DNA of 64,000 nt from the NCBI RefSeq assembly GCF_012641265.1, contig NZ_JABAHZ010000002.1, positions 1,240,001 through 1,304,000 of the forward strand, read 5' to 3'. Within the stretch, counting starts at the first letter, position 1. Every line of letters starts with the position of its first letter. The position numbers and the translations under genes are program-made. This document shows positions 44,663 through 54,343 of the stretch, one piece after another. This stretch comes from Chitinophaga eiseniae (lineage in GTDB: Bacteria; Bacteroidota; Bacteroidia; Chitinophagales; Chitinophagaceae). The notes below the pieces were generated by a model that saw nothing but the letters and a program-made list of their open reading frames with translations, had not been told where the DNA came from and made no database searches.

Positions 44663-46081
44663 CTAGTGCCAGCCGCCCCCGAGCGAGCGGTAGAGGGCAA
44701 TAACAGCACTCAGCTGATCGCGTTGCAGGGTAGCGAGATCGAGTTCACTTTGTAATACATTGCTTTGTGCGGTGATCACTTCCAGGTAGTTGGCCATGCC
44801 GCTTTGAAACAGCAGGCTGGCGTTCCTGGTGGCGCTTTGCAGCTTCTCCACCCGCACTTGTGTCATAGCTTGCTGGGCTTGCAGCTTATCTATTTTCACC
44901 AGTGCGTCAGACACTTCTCCCACGGCGGTGAGTACTGATTTTTTAAACTCCAGTACTGATTTTTCCCATTCTATTTTAGCCGTTTCCCAGTCTGTTTTTA
45001 ATTTCCTCCGTTGGAAGATGGGCTGTGTGATACTGCCGCCTACTGTTTCAAAAAGGCTACCTGGTATATTGAACCAGTTACTGGCTTTGAAAGCATTCAA
45101 ACCAGCACTGGCAGTGATGTTGAGGGCAGGATACATATTGGCTTCTGCAATACCGGCCCGGGCATTGGCTGCTTTTACGGCCATTTCAGCAGCATTTACA
45201 TCGGGGCGCTGTGTGAGCAGCGAAGCAGGAACACCGGCAGCCAGCGGCATATCGAAATGTACCTGTTGCAGTCGCTCATGGCGGACAATCGTACCCGGCA
45301 ATGCGCCGGCCAATATCTGCAGGGCGTTTTCCTGGATAGCTATTTCCTGTTCTATCTTAGGCAATAATGCCGCCGCCACCTGGCGCTGGGCCTGGGTTTG
45401 TTCTATCGCCAGGTTGTTGATTTGCCCGGATGCAAACTGAAACTGCATGATCGTCAGCGTGCTGTCATTCAGTACCAGGTTACGGGTGGCAATATCATGC
45501 TGGGTATCCAGCATGAGCAGGTTGTAGTAAGCATTGGCTACATCGCTTACCAGCGCAGTACATACCGCTTTGGTGGCTTCGGCTGTTTGCAGGTAGCTGG
45601 CCAGGGAAGCTTCTTTCATCCGGCTTATTTTTCCCCAGGCAATTACTTCCCAGGAAAGACCCAGGTTAGCGTTGTAATCGTCCATGTATCTGGTGCCCAT
45701 AAACTGCTCTGATAAAGAGCCATTGAGGCTGTTTTTAGATGGCCAGTTACGGTTGGCCTGTACCTGCAGGTTCAGTTCCGGCAAGGCTCCCAGGCGGGCT
45801 GCTTTAAGCGTTTGCCCTGCCGCCGTTACATTTTTCAATGCTACCTGCAAGTCAAAATTTTTGGTCACAGCACTATCGATCAGAGCTTGCAGTACCGGGT
45901 CCCGGAAGAATGACTTCACCGGTAAGAGCCCAATGTTATTGCTATCTCCCGGTAAAGTAGCACTCCGGTATTGTTCCGGCAAAGCTACAGGCGGCCGGCT
46001 GAAATTTTTGCCTACCCGGCAGCCGGTAGCAGTGGCCGAAACAACTGCTACCCACACCAGGAAGGAGATATATTTGTTCAT
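44663..46081 (-). CDS. NodT/OprM-type outer-membrane efflux lipoprotein
   Basis: A 472-residue outer-membrane channel with a lipoprotein signal (VAVVSATATGCRVGKNFSRP, cysteine at about residue 21). Two OEP domains follow, with QALIDSAVTKNFDLQVALKN and the NodT-type DRASLLTQRPDVNAAE-like region (here PASLLTQRPDVNAAEMAVKA). It is the third gene of the RND operon, 27 bp after the permease. The lipid anchor distinguishes it from the non-lipidated TolC of the EmrAB-type operon. Confidence 0.94.
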   Translation of the reverse strand: MNKYISFLVWVAVVSATATGCRVGKNFSRPPVALPEQYRSATLPGDSNNIGLLPVKSFFRDPVLQALIDSAVTKNFDLQVALKNVTAAGQTLKAARLGALPELNLQVQANRNWPSKNSLNGSLSEQFMGTRYMDDYNANLGLSWEVIAWGKISRMKEASLASYLQTAEATKAVCTALVSDVANAYYNLLMLDTQHDIATRNLVLNDSTLTIMQFQFASGQINNLAIEQTQAQRQVAAALLPKIEQEIAIQENALQILAGALPGTIVRHERLQQVHFDMPLAAGVPASLLTQRPDVNAAEMAVKAANARAGIAEANMYPALNITASAGLNAFKASNWFNIPGSLFETVGGSITQPIFQRRKLKTDWETAKIEWEKSVLEFKKSVLTAVGEVSDALVKIDKLQAQQAMTQVRVEKLQSATRNASLLFQSGMANYLEVITAQSNVLQSELDLATLQRDQLSAVIALYRSLGGGWH

Positions 46082-46108
46082 GTGTTGCTGATTTAGAAAA
46101 AATGATGA

Positions 46109-49100
46109 TTATACAGTGGCGACAGGCATTTCCTTTTCCAGTACGGGTAATGCAGGCCGTTTACCGGATACTTTCTCCTGTAAAAACTGGAATACGATAA
46201 ACAATACCGGGATAATAAATACACCCAGTATTACCCCCAACAACATCCCGCCGGCAGTGCCTATACTGATGGAATGGTTACCCAGCGCCGACGGCCCCTT
46301 CACGGTCATCAACGGAATCAATCCCGCTACAAAGGCCAGTGAAGTCATAATGATAGGACGTAACCTGAGCTTGGCGGCCTCCAGTGCGGCAGATAGCAGT
46401 GTTTTACCTGCCCGGCGCCGTTGTACGGCAAACTCAATAATAAGGATGGCATTCTTGGCCAGCAGTCCTATCAACATCACCAGTCCTACCTGTACGTATA
46501 TATTGTTATCTATACCTGCCATGCGAATAGCGAGAAATACGCCCAGGATACCGGTGGGTATCGACAGCAATACCGCCAGTGGCAGCAGGTAGCTTTCGTA
46601 TTGTGCGGCCAGCAGGAAATACACAAATACAATGGCTAAGGCAAAAATCAATACCATCTGGTTACCCGAAGTTTTTTCTTCCTTGCTGAGGCCCGTCCAC
46701 TCGTAGCTGAAGCCTGCTGGTAATTTTTCTGCGGCCAGTTTTTCTATCGCTTTAATCGCGTCGCCGGTGCTGTAGCCCGGTTTAGGCGTGGCATTGACAG
46801 CAATCGAATTAAACAGGTTGTAGCGGGTCATCATTTCCGGGCCATATATTTTTTTCAGTGTAATCACACTGTTTACCGGCACCATTTGTCCCTGGTCATT
46901 TTTTACAAAGATGCCTTCCAGGCTGGAAGCGTTACTCCTGGCCTCCGGCGCTGCCTGCACCATTACGCGGTAGTATTTACCAAAACGGTTAAAGTCAGAC
47001 GCCTGGTTGCTGCCATAATAAGTTTGCATGGTCATCATCAGGTCGCTCACGCTCACACCCAGCTGTTTCGCTTTTACCGGGTCTACCACGATTTCATATT
47101 GCGGGAAATCTGCTTTAAACATGGTAAAGGCCACCGCTATTTGTGGTAACTGCATCATTTCCCCGATGAAGCGGTTGGTAGTTTCGCTGAAACGCTCAAT
47201 GGAGCCACCGGTACGGTCCTGTAATACCAGCTCCAATCCATTGAAAGTGCCGAAGCCTGGCACGGTAGGGAAGGTGAATACGGCAAACGTGCCTTCTTTG
47301 ATGCTGCTCAATTGCATATTCAGCAACCCTACGATATCATCTATTTGTTGCACCTCTCCTCTTTCCTTAATGGGCTTCAATTTCACAAAGCCCATTGCAT
47401 AAGCTGGGCTGGCGCCATTGCTGAGAATATTATACCCGGAAATGCTGGTGGCAGATTCAATCATCGGCATTTGCTTCAGGATACTGTCGGCCCGCTGCAA
47501 TACGCGGGTAGTACGGTCTAAACCGGCGCCAGGAGGGAGCGATAAAGAATACGCCACGAAGCTGCCATCTTCATTGGGGATAAAGCCTTTGGGCGCGGTA
47601 AACATCAGCCAGCCGGCTAATCCTATTATTGCGGCTAATCCGCTTAAACTCACCCATTTATGCGCAATCAGCCACTTTACACCAACGGTATATTTGTTGG
47701 TCATTGCCTGGAAGCTGGTATTGAATGCGGTGAAGAACCGTTGTGAAAATCCTTGTTTGGTAGGATGGGCGCCACCTTCGCCGCCATGGTTATTTTTCAG
47801 GAAGAGGGCACATAATGCCGGGCTTAAAGTTAACGCATTCAACGCTGAAATGAGAATAGCGATGGCAAGTGTAAAGGCAAACTGCCTGTAAAACACGCCT
47901 GTAGGCCCTTCCATGAAGCCTACCGGCAGGAATACAGCTGCCATCACCAGTGTAATGGATACAATGGCGCCGGTGATTTCACTCATCGCCGATAAGGTAG
48001 CTGCCCTCGCGGGCAGGTGTGATCGTTCCATTTTACTGTGCACTGCTTCTACCACCACAATGGCATCATCTACCACAATACCAATGGCCAGTACCAGCGC
48101 AAACAGGGTGAGCATGTTGATGGAAAAGCCCATCAGCTGCAGGAAGAAGAAGGTCCCAACCAGTGATACCGGTACCGCTATCGCCGGGATCAGCGTAGAG
48201 CGGAAGTCCTGGAGGAAAAGGAATACGATCACAAACACCAGCACAAAAGCTTCTACCAGCGTAGATTTCACCTGTGCAATGGATACATCGAGCTGTTCTT
48301 TGGTGCTCATCGTTACCTGGTATTTCACTCCTTTAGGGAAGGATTTGGACGCTTTTTCCAATACCTCGCTGATGCTGGTTTGTATGGCGTTGGCATTGGA
48401 GCCATTAGTCTGGAAAATAGCCATAGTAACGGCGTCTTTACCGTTTACGCGGTTATCGGTGGTGTAGTTGGCTGCGCCCAGTTCTATCTTTGCCAGGTCT
48501 TTGAGATATAATACAGTACCATCGGGTGCTACGCGGATCACGATTTTTTCAAACTGCCCGGGTAGGTTAAATTTACCTTTATAGTTGATCACATAAGACA
48601 GCGGTTCGTCGGTGCCTTCTCCGAAACGGCCGGGAGCTGCTTCCAGGCTTTGGTCGCGGATAGCGTTCATCACCTCTGTAGGCGTAATGTTATAAGCTAC
48701 CAGCTGTGCGGGTTTCAGCCATACGCGCATGGAATAGTCTTTGGCGCCGAAAATCTGCGCCTGTCCAACCCCGGGAATACGTTTAATTTCAGGGATGACG
48801 TTGATCTTGGCAAAATTTTGCAGGAAGGCCTCATCATATTTTTGTTTATCCTCACTGTAAATGTCCAGGATCATAATCATACCACTCTGCTGTTTGGTAG
48901 TGGTAATGCCGGCCTGCACTACTTCAGCTGGTAACTGGCTGGTGACCTGTGCTACCCGGTTTTGTACGTTTACGGCTGCCTGGTCGGGATCGGTTCCCAG
49001 CTTAAAGTAAACGGTTACACTACCTACGCCATCATTGCCGGCGTTGGACTGGATGTAGGTCATATTTTCTACCCCGTTGATAGCCTCTTCCAGAGGCGTT

Positions 49101-49285
49101 ACTACCGAACGGAGTACGGTAGCGGCGTTACCACCGGGAAAGGTGGCGCTTACTACTACACTCGGGGGAGCAATGTCGGGGAATTGTGTTACTGGCAGGC
49201 GGGTAAGTCCTACTATCCCGAGGATGACCAGGATCACAGATATTACCGTAGCGAGTACGGGACGTTGTATTATTTTATTCAGCAT
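46109..49285 (-). CDS. RND efflux permease, HAE1 family
   Basis: A 1058-residue inner-membrane proton-driven pump, full length for AcrB-type proteins. The N-terminus MLNKIIQRPVLATVISVILV and LPVTQFPDIAPPSVVVSATF are family hallmarks. Proton-relay aspartates lie in TM4 (ALVLAIGIVVDDAIVVVEAV, about 400-419). The last third contains VQVGLVMLIGLLAKNAILII and the final TM bundle. It works with the adaptor (31 bp upstream) and the lipoprotein channel (27 bp downstream). Export of drugs, dyes or toxic metabolites is the usual role. Confidence 0.97.
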   Translation of the reverse strand: MLNKIIQRPVLATVISVILVILGIVGLTRLPVTQFPDIAPPSVVVSATFPGGNAATVLRSVVTPLEEAINGVENMTYIQSNAGNDGVGSVTVYFKLGTDPDQAAVNVQNRVAQVTSQLPAEVVQAGITTTKQQSGMIMILDIYSEDKQKYDEAFLQNFAKINVIPEIKRIPGVGQAQIFGAKDYSMRVWLKPAQLVAYNITPTEVMNAIRDQSLEAAPGRFGEGTDEPLSYVINYKGKFNLPGQFEKIVIRVAPDGTVLYLKDLAKIELGAANYTTDNRVNGKDAVTMAIFQTNGSNANAIQTSISEVLEKASKSFPKGVKYQVTMSTKEQLDVSIAQVKSTLVEAFVLVFVIVFLFLQDFRSTLIPAIAVPVSLVGTFFFLQLMGFSINMLTLFALVLAIGIVVDDAIVVVEAVHSKMERSHLPARAATLSAMSEITGAIVSITLVMAAVFLPVGFMEGPTGVFYRQFAFTLAIAILISALNALTLSPALCALFLKNNHGGEGGAHPTKQGFSQRFFTAFNTSFQAMTNKYTVGVKWLIAHKWVSLSGLAAIIGLAGWLMFTAPKGFIPNEDGSFVAYSLSLPPGAGLDRTTRVLQRADSILKQMPMIESATSISGYNILSNGASPAYAMGFVKLKPIKERGEVQQIDDIVGLLNMQLSSIKEGTFAVFTFPTVPGFGTFNGLELVLQDRTGGSIERFSETTNRFIGEMMQLPQIAVAFTMFKADFPQYEIVVDPVKAKQLGVSVSDLMMTMQTYYGSNQASDFNRFGKYYRVMVQAAPEARSNASSLEGIFVKNDQGQMVPVNSVITLKKIYGPEMMTRYNLFNSIAVNATPKPGYSTGDAIKAIEKLAAEKLPAGFSYEWTGLSKEEKTSGNQMVLIFALAIVFVYFLLAAQYESYLLPLAVLLSIPTGILGVFLAIRMAGIDNNIYVQVGLVMLIGLLAKNAILIIEFAVQRRRAGKTLLSAALEAAKLRLRPIIMTSLAFVAGLIPLMTVKGPSALGNHSISIGTAGGMLLGVILGVFIIPVLFIVFQFLQEKVSGKRPALPVLEKEMPVATV

Positions 49286-49316
49286 AGCTCAGTATCTTTT
49301 GGTACGCCTGGCGTAC

Positions 49317-50510
49317 TTATTTTCCTTTTGCGGAGGTATGAACGGTGTCTTGTTGTTTTTCCTGGATCGGCGCTATGGGACTGCCTTCTGCCAGGGTTTC
49401 AATGCCTGCTGTTACAATTTTATCGCCGCGTTTCAATCCATTTTTTACAATGAAATTGCTGCCATTGCTGCCGGCGATATCGATGATCTGGCGTTTCACG
49501 ATATTGCTGTCGCCTACCTGGTATACAAATACTTTGTCCTGCATTTCCAGGGTAGCGGCTTGAGGTACCAGCAGGATGCCGTTGTGCAGCCGGGTCATCT
49601 TTACCTTGCCGGTATTGCCGGAGCGCAGTATGGCCGCTGGATTAGGGAAAGTGGCGCGTAAGCTGATGGCGCCCGTATTTTTATTAAACTGCCCATCTAC
49701 CATTTCAATGCGCCCTTTTTGGTTAAATTCATCGCCGTTGGCAAGCACCAGGTGTACCGGTAGCAGGTGTTGCAATTGTTGCTGTAAAGTGGCGCCGCTA
49801 TTGCCGCGGCTGAAGTCCATGAAATCATTTTCACTCATGGAGAAGTAGGCGTATACTTCGCTGATGTCCGACAGGGTGGTTAAAGGGGCGGTATCCGTTT
49901 TCCCTACCAGGTTGCCAATTCTTTTAGGAATGCGACCGATATACCCACTCACCGGCGCTTTTACCAGGGTAAATCCTACATTAATCTGCGAAGCGGCAAT
50001 AGCGGCTTTCGACTGTTCCACGTTTGCTTTGGCTGTTTGCAGCGCTGCTATGGCTGTTTTCAGTTGCATGTCGGCCACTACTTTATTGGCTACCAGTGGT
50101 TTTATTTTTTCTACTTCCAGCTCGGCGCTCGTTACGGCCGATTGCATGGCATGCAGGTTAGCGATATCTTTATTTAGCTGTTCTGTATAAGGCTGGTCGT
50201 TGATTTTGAACAGTGGCTGCCCTGCTTTTACAAAGCTGCCTTCTTCTATGTATATTTTATCGAGATAGCCATCTACCTGTGGACGTACATCTACGTTTAC
50301 CTTCCCTTCCACAATGGTGGCATATTCGCTGGTAGTAAAGGCAGATGTGGTGTCGAGGGTAGTTATGGGTAGCTCCGGTACGTTTGCTGCTGCACTGGCG
50401 GTTGCATCTGTGGCCTGGCTGCCACAACCATAGAGGGTGGCAGATAGCAGTCCTGCCATTAATAGGTTGGCATATATGCTGTTGCGATTGTTTTTATTCG
50501 TTGTTGCCAT
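49317..50510 (-). CDS. RND efflux periplasmic adaptor
   Basis: I use the second ATG (50510, MATTNKNNRN); one more lies 3 bp upstream. The product has about 397 residues with a lipoprotein-like signal (LMAGLLSATLYGCGS, cysteine near 30). Barrel-sandwich motifs are VNVDVRPQVDGYLDKIYIEE and FTLVKAPVSGYIGRIPKRIG, with a coiled-coil hairpin between (about 110-180). The beta-barrel and membrane-proximal domain follow. It is the first gene of the RND operon, so its upstream region holds the operon promoter and the LytTR-like repeats. Confidence 0.94.
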   Translation of the reverse strand: MATTNKNNRNSIYANLLMAGLLSATLYGCGSQATDATASAAANVPELPITTLDTTSAFTTSEYATIVEGKVNVDVRPQVDGYLDKIYIEEGSFVKAGQPLFKINDQPYTEQLNKDIANLHAMQSAVTSAELEVEKIKPLVANKVVADMQLKTAIAALQTAKANVEQSKAAIAASQINVGFTLVKAPVSGYIGRIPKRIGNLVGKTDTAPLTTLSDISEVYAYFSMSENDFMDFSRGNSGATLQQQLQHLLPVHLVLANGDEFNQKGRIEMVDGQFNKNTGAISLRATFPNPAAILRSGNTGKVKMTRLHNGILLVPQAATLEMQDKVFVYQVGDSNIVKRQIIDIAGSNGSNFIVKNGLKRGDKIVTAGIETLAEGSPIAPIQEKQQDTVHTSAKGK

Positions 50511-50564
50511 CACGTTGTTTTTTGTAATAGATGGCGAATATCAATACCATTGTGGGCTATAGGG

Positions 50565-50612
50565 TGAACAATCCGGGTGAACCGGAAAAACCGGGTGTTG
50601 AACCGGAAAATG
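50565..50612 (-). promoter_or_regulatory. Direct repeats upstream of the RND operon (candidate LytTR site)
   Basis: TGAACCGGAAAA occurs at 50578-50589 and again at 50599-50610, 21 bp apart (two helical turns), with a weaker TGAACAATCCGG at 50565. On the minus strand the unit reads TTTTCCGGTTCA. Tandem repeats about 21 bp apart are the normal site geometry for LytTR regulators, and one is encoded just beyond this operon. Confidence 0.5.
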
Positions 50613-50776
50613 GGTGGGGTGAAATATTTTCCATTTTATTTAACGTGGCCCTGGCATACTTAATCGATAGGGATCGGAATATATTTGGTATTTTTATACT
50701 GCAATAAGCACAGATATGTGTTTGTTACTGTTACCTAAACATATGCTCAACGCTACAAATAACCACTGTATTTATC

Positions 50777-52498
50777 ATGATGGCAGGCCTGCATGTATTT
50801 AAACAACTGGCGGCGCTCGGCACCCGGGATCAGATGCTTTCCAATGAAGAACGGAAAGTGGTTCAGCTGGTAAATACACTTGCCCTGGTAACAGGCGGTT
50901 TTGCTATCACCATTGGCCCTGTGCTGTATTTTTGGTCTGGTGAACTGAAGATCTTTATCCCGGCGATGATAGAAGCCTCGCTGTTTGCCATCGTGTTGTT
51001 GCTGAACTATTACCACCGGCATGCGCTGGCGGCCAGCGTAATGATTGCTACTCAAAACCTGGCGGCGGTATATTTCGGGATGATGTTTAGCCAGCGGGCG
51101 CCTATCCAGTTGCTGACGCTTTGCCTGGTAAGCGTTACCCTGTTTGTATTTAAGAGAAGATCCCTGCGTATCACAGGTATTATAATTGCTTTCCTGTGCC
51201 TGGCCATATTGGAGTTCAATGATTTTACCAACATTGTACAACCCATTCATTTCACGGGGGAGCAACAACACCTGATCCGGTGGCTGGCCATGGCGGTGAT
51301 CCTGCTGCTGAATGTGATCATTGTATTGTTTTATGTGACGCAAAATGATCAGCAAACAACGGCGCTGAAACATGCCAGTCACTATAAAAGCCTGTTTCTC
51401 CGGGAAACCAACCACGATATCAACAATCCGCTGAATGTGATTTACGGCATACTGCAGCATTACCTGCCACAAGCCGAAAAGCCGGACCAGCCATCGGTAG
51501 CAGTAAGCCCCGGGCATATCCGCACCATGTATGCTGCTACCCGGTCTATTATCGATGTGGTGGGAAATGTACTGTTGTTTTCAAAGATAGAAGCGGGCAA
51601 CTACGATAAAATAGAAGTCTCAGAGATAGCAGTCCATTCCTGGCTGGAGGAGATTACGGAAATGTACAACGAGCTGGCGGGAGCCAAGCAGATTAATATC
51701 TCACTAACAATAACTGCCCAAACGCCGGCAGTCATTATTTCCGACCGGGTGAAATTAACCAGGATCATTTCCAACCTGTTGGCAAACGCTATTAAATTTT
51801 CTCCTACCGGCGCTGATATCCGCCTGGAGGCCGGTGTCCGGGAGGCAAGGTTACAAATAAAAATTGCGGATCGGGGAAAAGGAATTTCCCCGGAGAAGTT
51901 AAAGAATCTGTTCGACTCCCCGTTTGTATCGGAGCGCAACGACCTGATCGAAGGTACGGGCATTGGGTTGACCATTGTGAAACAGTTGACAGATACACTT
52001 GCAGGAACTATCCAGGTGGAAAGCGCGCCTGGTACCGGCACTACCTTTACCCTACGTATACCGGTTACCGTGCCCGAGGTGCCGCAGGTGGTGGAAACAG
52101 TTGTACCGGAAGAAGCTATCAGCCGCTTCCCCAACAAATCGGTACTGGTAGTAGAAGATAACCCCATGAGCCAGATGATAGCCAATATGCATTTGAAGCG
52201 TTTGGGCTGTGCTCCCATCAGCTTTGCCGCTACTGGCAAGGAGGGCGTGCTCCAGGCCAGGGAACAGGTGCCCGACCTGATATTACTGGATATCCAACTG
52301 CCTGACTGTAACGGCCTGGAATTATTATCTATCCTAAAATCTGACCCCGTTTTGCGGGAGGTGCCTGTAGTGGTCGTTAGCGGCGACAATTCAGAAGACT
52401 TATCCCGGCAAATGCTTGATTCGGGCGCTGCCGGCTATATTACCAAACCAATAGAATTAAAGGCTTTATCTAACCTGCTCTCCACCTATTTTGGCTAA
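50777..52498 (+). CDS. Hybrid sensor histidine kinase with C-terminal receiver
   Basis: A 573-residue protein. Six hydrophobic segments (about 30-190) form a membrane domain without a recognised extracytoplasmic sensor. The HisKA box is LRETNHDINNPLNVIYGILQ (about 211-230; H216 region), where the usual HE(L/I)R is HDIN. The ATPase domain has ISNLLANAIKFSPTGADIRL, ADRGKGIS and a GTGIGLTIVKQL motif. The receiver domain (about 455-573) has VLVVEDNPMSQ and the phosphoacceptor region LILLDIQLPDCNG. Without a fused output domain, it must signal through another partner. It is divergent from the RND operon. Confidence 0.93.
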   Translation: MMAGLHVFKQLAALGTRDQMLSNEERKVVQLVNTLALVTGGFAITIGPVLYFWSGELKIFIPAMIEASLFAIVLLLNYYHRHALAASVMIATQNLAAVYFGMMFSQRAPIQLLTLCLVSVTLFVFKRRSLRITGIIIAFLCLAILEFNDFTNIVQPIHFTGEQQHLIRWLAMAVILLLNVIIVLFYVTQNDQQTTALKHASHYKSLFLRETNHDINNPLNVIYGILQHYLPQAEKPDQPSVAVSPGHIRTMYAATRSIIDVVGNVLLFSKIEAGNYDKIEVSEIAVHSWLEEITEMYNELAGAKQINISLTITAQTPAVIISDRVKLTRIISNLLANAIKFSPTGADIRLEAGVREARLQIKIADRGKGISPEKLKNLFDSPFVSERNDLIEGTGIGLTIVKQLTDTLAGTIQVESAPGTGTTFTLRIPVTVPEVPQVVETVVPEEAISRFPNKSVLVVEDNPMSQMIANMHLKRLGCAPISFAATGKEGVLQAREQVPDLILLDIQLPDCNGLELLSILKSDPVLREVPVVVVSGDNSEDLSRQMLDSGAAGYITKPIELKALSNLLSTYFG

Positions 52499-52568
52499 GG
52501 GAGCACGCTTCCACTTTTTCGTTTATCCCTGCTGTTTCCGTTCCCCCCAACGGGTGTTGCTCCTGTAT

Positions 52569-52576
52569 TATATTTG
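52569..52576 (+). promoter_or_regulatory. -7 promoter element of the terpene synthase gene
   Basis: TATATTTG is a perfect match to TAnnTTTG, 83 bp before the terpene synthase start. No TTG lies at the right -33 distance, so activator dependence is possible. Confidence 0.45.
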
Positions 52577-52658
52577 TTAAGGAGAAATGCAACAGTAAAT
52601 GATCCTATTACCTTCAGCCCGGGAGAAGTCTTTTTTTTAAATATCAACCTGTTTAATT

Positions 52659-53639
52659 ATGAAAATCACAGCTTTGCCAAAGCCGGAATATCCGTTTCCG
52701 TCGCTTATGAGTACTTATGCAGAAAAGGTCAAGGCCCAAACAGACATGTGGATTGACCGGGATTACGGATTTCTGCCTATGAAGATGCAGATGAAGTACA
52801 AACTATCCAATTTTGGGTATATCACAGCCAGGTGTTTGCCTGATATGCCTACCTACGACCATCTGAAACCCGCTGCCATGTTCATGTTGTGGGGAACTGT
52901 TTTTGATGATTATTATGAATATTGTACTACTGCACAGTTGCAGTCGCTGCAAAAACGGGTGGTAGCCGTATTGGAAGGCAGTGACCCCGAGCCTGGAGAG
53001 CACGACTTCTTCCCGCTGCTGGCCGACATACGGGACCGGCTAAACGGACTTTTACCGCCGTATTGGATGCAGCGCTACATCGACAATGTAGATAATTACA
53101 TTGGCAGCATGCAGCTGGAGGTGCCATTTAAGCTGGTAAAGCACTTCCCAAGGCTGGAAGAATTTATCCGGTTGCGGGAACTGACCATCGGGGTACATGC
53201 GTTCCTGGATCTGATCATCCTGCAATTGGGCCTTGACTTGCCTGAGGAAGTGATGAACCACGCCTATATGAAGGAGCTGTATCGCCTCACAGCGCGGGTA
53301 TTTGCCTGGTGCAATGATTTTTATTCCATTGAAAAAGATATTGACCGGGAGCCGCTAAACCTGGTGCTGGTATTACAACATGAATTTAAATTGTCGATCG
53401 AAGCCGCTAATGATGCTGCCATGAGCTTCCACGACAACGATGTCAGGGAGATTGTCAGATTGCAGTCGGATGTTCCGGATTTCGGCCACTATACCAATGG
53501 CGTGAAAAAATTTGCCTGGTACCTGGGCGTGATGATTCAGGGACAAAAAGACTGGTATGCTATCGATACCAAACGTTATCAGAAAGGAGGATTTCCAGAG
53601 GAAGATACCTTCAAAGCAGTTGCAGGGAGCAGTCTGTAA
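52659..53639 (+). CDS. Class I terpene synthase
   Basis: A 326-residue bacterial terpene cyclase. The first metal motif is MLWGTVFDDYYEYC (about 73-86), an aspartate-rich DDxxE. The second is the NSE triad region VFAWCNDFYSIEKDI (about 216-230), where the last acidic position is Asp instead of the usual Glu. The pyrophosphate-sensor/C-terminal RY pair is in WYAIDTKRYQ. No signal peptide. It should ionise a prenyl diphosphate, probably FPP or GGPP, to a cyclic sesqui- or diterpene. Chitinophaga species are known terpene producers. There is no adjacent prenyltransferase or P450. The product cannot be predicted. Confidence 0.9.
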   Translation: MKITALPKPEYPFPSLMSTYAEKVKAQTDMWIDRDYGFLPMKMQMKYKLSNFGYITARCLPDMPTYDHLKPAAMFMLWGTVFDDYYEYCTTAQLQSLQKRVVAVLEGSDPEPGEHDFFPLLADIRDRLNGLLPPYWMQRYIDNVDNYIGSMQLEVPFKLVKHFPRLEEFIRLRELTIGVHAFLDLIILQLGLDLPEEVMNHAYMKELYRLTARVFAWCNDFYSIEKDIDREPLNLVLVLQHEFKLSIEAANDAAMSFHDNDVREIVRLQSDVPDFGHYTNGVKKFAWYLGVMIQGQKDWYAIDTKRYQKGGFPEEDTFKAVAGSSL

Positions 53640-53666
53640 GCCCTTGCCGTTAACAGATTTGAATAG

Positions 53667-53700
53667 TCCGGGGCCAGGGTGGCTGGTCCCGGATATATTT
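53667..53700. terminator. Terminator between terpene synthase and GNAT genes (convergent)
   Basis: An 11-bp stem TCCGGGGCCAG/CTGGTCCCGGA (one G-U pair) with a 5-nt loop, between convergent genes. The plus-strand tail is TATATTT. Confidence 0.7.
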
Positions 53701-54205
53701 ACAATGGTATCTCAAACAGGCTGGAAGTGCCGTTTTTGTAATGTGCCGGCAGCTCTGGTGAATCGTCGGTAGCAATAACGCCGAGATAATTAAACCCACA
53801 GCTTACATAGTAGTTGTTCAGCTTATCGTTGCCGCTACCGGTATCCATCCGGATAAATTGTTTCTGGTTTTCGGTAGCATATTCCCTGCTCCAGGCCACG
53901 ATATGTTTCACATAGCCGTTGCCGTGATAATCAGGATGCGTAGCAATACGGTGGATATAAATAGCCGGATCGCTGTCTTTTTCTTTCCAGATAGCGGGAT
54001 CGCTAAAAGCAATAGAAAACACGCAAACGATTTGGTCCCCTTCCACTATTTTCCATAGCCGCTTTTCGCTGATTTCCTTTTCTATCAGCGACGGCTCAAA
54101 TCCCAGCCACTGTTTTTGTGCTACCTTTTTTTGTAAAAGTGTGCCTGCATCATACAAACTAAATATCAGGCTGATGTCTTCCCGGGTACTGTTAGTAATT
54201 TTCAT
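53699..54205 (-). CDS. GNAT family N-acetyltransferase
   Basis: A 168-residue acyl-CoA-dependent acetyltransferase. The beta4-alpha3 acetyl-CoA site is IHRIATHPDYHGNGYVKHIV (about 85-104), close to the canonical RxxGxG/A. The last third has NYYVSCGFNYLGV, the GNAT motif B. The substrate is unknown. It is monocistronic and convergent with the terpene synthase gene. Confidence 0.88.
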   Translation of the reverse strand: MKITNSTREDISLIFSLYDAGTLLQKKVAQKQWLGFEPSLIEKEISEKRLWKIVEGDQIVCVFSIAFSDPAIWKEKDSDPAIYIHRIATHPDYHGNGYVKHIVAWSREYATENQKQFIRMDTGSGNDKLNNYYVSCGFNYLGVIATDDSPELPAHYKNGTSSLFEIPL

Positions 54206-54343
54206 GATCCGATGATTATTTCGACTGTAAAATTCAACTATCTATTTTAAATAAAACAGATTCAGTTTTGTTTATTTTAGCCAGATCAGATTTTGTATAT
54301 TCCTTATTGGAAGCGGTTTTATGAAATGTATTATCTTTAAAGG

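Noticed and set aside
52574..52756. 60-codon frame overlapping the terpene synthase start
   Set aside because: It lies mostly within the terpene synthase leader and first codons in another frame and shows no domain.
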